Assembly (NCBI GenBank): GCA_021823365.1
Contig: JAKAOD010000178.1
Location: 1 to 6,535 of the forward strand
DNA from: Actinomycetes bacterium
Lineage (GTDB): Bacteria > Actinomycetota > Acidimicrobiia > Acidimicrobiales > Bog-793
Reading direction: 5' to 3'
Length of the DNA: 6,535 bases
Positions 4,892 through 6,535 of this stretch are shown in pieces. The translations under genes were made by a program, and so were the position numbers. Positions within the stretch are counted from its first letter, which is position 1. Each line of letters opens with the position of its first letter. The notes beneath the pieces were generated by a model, which saw nothing but the letters and a program-made list of their open reading frames with translations, was not told the origin of the DNA and searched no databases.

Positions 4892-6535
4892 TCAGCAGGA
4901 GTAGTCGGGGTCGAGCCCGTAGGGCGACGGCTCGGCGCCCGGGGTCTCCTGGAGGAGCCAGGGCACCCCGCCGGCGAAGACGTCGAGGCTCCTCGTCCCC
5001 GGATACCGGGCGCTTCCGGCGCACCAGCTTGTGAGCACCGAGGGCCTGTAGAGGCCCTTCTCCGAGTAGGGCGGGCTGGTCCACGGCACGCCGGCCACCC
5101 ACAGCGGCAGCGGTGGGCCCTTCGGGGTGTACTCGCCGGCGATCGCCGCGTACTGGAGGCTCGTCGAGTAGATGCCGACGGTCAGCCCTGCGTGGCGGAG
5201 CGCGTCGATCGCACCCTGGATCGTCGCGTCGTTGAGCGCCTTGGAGCGAGACCAGTAGGAGAGCGGGAGGTCGCTGTAGTTGTTCTGGGAGAGCTGGGCG
5301 TTCTCGATGTCGAGCCACCACAGCTTCGACGAGACGCCCTCGGCGTCTGCGTAGGTGAGGGCGTCCTCGGCCCCGTTGTAGCCGTAGTTGTAGGCGGCGC
5401 AGCGCAGCGCGCTGCCGCCCGAGAGCGTCCCGCAGCTTCCGGCCGGCCCCTCGGCGGATTGGCGGAGCGACGCGGGGGCGTCGGCCGGTGAGTTCAGGAA
5501 CAGGTAGAGGCTGTAGGCGCTCGACAGGCTGCCGGCCGCCGACGACGCCCACTGCGCCTCAGCGGCGAGGCAGGGGTTGGCGCTGCTGTCGAGCCAGCCG
5601 GCGACCTGGATGACGTTGACGCCCGCCGTCGTGGGCATCCCCTTCTGGACCTCGCCCGGCGACCCCTTCGCGCACTGATAGCTGCTCACGTCGTAGCCGA
5701 ACTTGCCGGCCGGGAACGGCGGCTGCTCCCGCTGGACGACCGGCTTGACGCCGCGCACGATCGCCGTGACCGTCACCGGTCTCGCCGGCGGGCTGTAGAG
5801 CAGCGACCCGGCATAGTGGGCATCGCCGAAGTGGAACACGCGCCCGGTGCTCGTCGCGAGCCAGTAGCCCTTCGAGTCCGCGGTCGGCGCGATCCCGACG
5901 ATCGTCCCGGGGAAGTGCAGGCGCGTCGCCGAACCGAAGAACTCGGCGGCGCCGTAGTTGAAGACGCCGCCCTGGGCCGTCACGAGCCAGTAGCCCTTGC
6001 CGTTTGCCGTCGGCGCGAAGGCGACGACGGCGCCACGAGGCGCCGCCCGGCCCATCGAGCCGAAGTGCAGGGCGTCGCCGAAGTTGTACACGGTCCCCGA
6101 CGCGGTGACGAGCCAATAGCCGCCCCCGTCGGGCGTCGGCGCGAAGGCGACGACCGGCGACTTGAGGGGGGTGTGGACCTCGGATCCGCAGAACTCGGCG
6201 TCCCCGTAGTTGAGGACGCTTCCGGTCGAGGTCACCAGCCAGTAGCCGCCGCCGTCGGGGGTCCCCGCGATCGCGACGACAGGCGCCAGGCCGGCGTGGT
6301 GGACCGGCGAGCCGTAATAGTGGGCGTCGCCGAAGTGGTAGACGTCGCCCGCGGCGGTCGCCAGCCAGTAGCCGCCGCCGTCCGGCGTGACGGCGGCGGA
6401 GACGACCCTGGGCAGGTGGGTCGAGGCCGTCGAGCCGTGGTAGGTGGCCGCGCCGTAGGCGAGCACGTAGCCGTCGCTCTCGAACAGGTAGTAGGCGGTC
6501 GGCGCCGGCGCCGGCGCCGGCGCCGGCGCCGGGAC
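4892..6535 (-). CDS. Probable secreted protein: Ala-Pro linker, GYWL/FGDA repeats and GH25/DUF1906-like hydrolase domain; N-terminus off window
   Basis: 547 residues are visible; the frame stays open to the right edge, so the start and any signal peptide lie outside. A GTG at 6464-6466 is inside the first repeat and should not be taken as the start. Numbering from the edge, residues 2-12 form an (Ala-Pro)n linker, 15-261 hold six repeats of 42 residues, and about 279-547 form a C-terminal domain. That domain begins FGYDVSSYQC (Asp282), then VNVIQVAGW, SLYLFLNSP, WWLDIEN (Asp409, Glu411), AGLTVGIYSTSLQ, PLPLWVAG and ends YGLDPDYSC. The order DVSSYQ, LDIE, GIYST, LWVA resembles GH25 lysozymes and the related DUF1906 (Rv2525c-like) barrels; in GH25 the matching Asp and DxE residues are catalytic. 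Six cysteines in this domain suggest disulfides and export. Likely a cell-wall-associated muramidase-like or glycan-binding protein; activity is unproven. It converges on the proBA operon and is presumably transcribed alone. Confidence 0.75.
   Translation of the reverse strand, partial: VPAPAPAPAPAPTAYYLFESDGYVLAYGAATYHGSTASTHLPRVVSAAVTPDGGGYWLATAAGDVYHFGDAHYYGSPVHHAGLAPVVAIAGTPDGGGYWLVTSTGSVLNYGDAEFCGSEVHTPLKSPVVAFAPTPDGGGYWLVTASGTVYNFGDALHFGSMGRAAPRGAVVAFAPTANGKGYWLVTAQGGVFNYGAAEFFGSATRLHFPGTIVGIAPTADSKGYWLATSTGRVFHFGDAHYAGSLLYSPPARPVTVTAIVRGVKPVVQREQPPFPAGKFGYDVSSYQCAKGSPGEVQKGMPTTAGVNVIQVAGWLDSSANPCLAAEAQWASSAAGSLSSAYSLYLFLNSPADAPASLRQSAEGPAGSCGTLSGGSALRCAAYNYGYNGAEDALTYADAEGVSSKLWWLDIENAQLSQNNYSDLPLSYWSRSKALNDATIQGAIDALRHAGLTVGIYSTSLQYAAIAGEYTPKGPPLPLWVAGVPWTSPPYSEKGLYRPSVLTSWCAGSARYPGTRSLDVFAGGVPWLLQETPGAEPSPYGLDPDYSC
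5753..6493 (-). repeat. Six 42-residue (126-base) GYWL...FGDA...GS protein repeats
   Basis: In coding order the units are 6493-6383 (partial, divergent: YYLFESDGYVLAYGAATYHGS), 6382-6257, 6256-6131, 6130-6005, 6004-5879 and 5878-5753 (tail divergent). Units two to five are each exactly 42 residues without gaps. The common pattern is (D/N)xxGYWL(A/V)T, then G-x-V, (F/Y)G(D/A)A, a three-residue aromatic-rich stretch ending GS, and V(V/I)xxAxT(P/A). Spaced aromatic and glycine residues with alternating hydrophobics suggest short beta strands, so a beta-propeller or similar beta repeat fold is plausible. The first unit lacks GYW but keeps the 21-residue spacing from YYL to GS. I know the motif as common in actinobacterial surface proteins but not its function. 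Confidence 0.88.
6500..6532. repeat. Hexanucleotide repeat (CGGCGC, 5.5 copies) encoding an Ala-Pro linker
   Basis: Five perfect copies of cggcgc on the + strand (6500-6529) plus cgg (6530-6532). On the - strand the frame reads alternating CCG and GCG codons, giving six Pro and five Ala just before the first protein repeat. A six-base period keeps the frame, so copy-number change would only lengthen or shorten the linker. It may extend past the window, although the last three bases (gac, read as Val) break the pattern. Confidence 0.9.

Noticed and set aside
3480..4904. 474-residue + strand frame overlapping the VWA gene
   Set aside because: It is out of frame with the clearly recognised CoxE-like protein and is dominated by Arg, Ala and Pro, a GC-bias artefact.
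4788..4904. Possible 38-codon ORF starting in a TGATG overlap with the VWA gene stop
   Set aside because: Most of it translates the 14-base tandem repeat, it has no recognisable motif, and it runs into the end of the opposing gene; the overlap start alone is weak evidence.
4885..4907. Imperfect hairpin (cgac, mismatch, act / agt, mismatch, gtcg) at the end of the - strand gene as a terminator
   Set aside because: Only seven pairs with a mismatch, no T-tract on either side, and it overlaps coding sequence.

Overview
The window is very GC-rich and densely coding, with strong G/C bias at third codon positions. Together with GTG starts, tight gene spacing and a right-hand gene built of GYWL...FGDA repeats, this suggests a high-GC actinobacterium. 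The repeat type is one I associate from memory with secreted proteins of Acidimicrobiia and relatives. The lineage call is inference; nothing in the window proves it.

Left part (1-4788, + strand): four genes run head to tail as one apparent operon. They are proB (glutamate 5-kinase, first ~11 codons cut off by the window edge), proA (gamma-glutamyl phosphate reductase), a MoxR-type AAA+ ATPase, and a CoxE-like protein with a C-terminal von Willebrand A (VWA) domain. proB and proA are separated by 8 bases, proA and the ATPase gene overlap by 4 bases (GTGA), and the ATPase and VWA genes are separated by 15 bases in the same frame. ProB and ProA carry out the first two steps of proline synthesis from glutamate. 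MoxR ATPase plus VWA protein is a recurrent two-gene chaperone or metal-insertion module. Its client is not visible here: there are no CO dehydrogenase or methanol dehydrogenase genes in the window.

Middle (4789-4891): a 103-base gap between converging genes. It holds four tandem copies of a 14-base GC-rich unit and no convincing terminator.

Right part (4892-6535, - strand): a large, probably secreted protein whose N-terminus lies beyond the right edge. Reading from its visible N-terminal side, it has an (Ala-Pro)n linker encoded by a hexanucleotide repeat, six 42-residue GYWL/FGDA repeats (the first partial), and a cysteine-containing C-terminal domain resembling the GH25/DUF1906 TIM-barrel glycoside-hydrolase-like group, with candidate catalytic Asp and Asp-x-Glu residues. 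It probably acts on or at the cell wall and is unrelated to the proBA operon.

I see no RNA gene, CRISPR array, mobile element or clear promoter. No gap exceeds 300 bases. I do not see a convincing new multi-gene system. The most unusual items are the repeat-plus-hydrolase surface protein, the MoxR/VWA pair coupled to proline genes, and the two short tandem DNA repeats.
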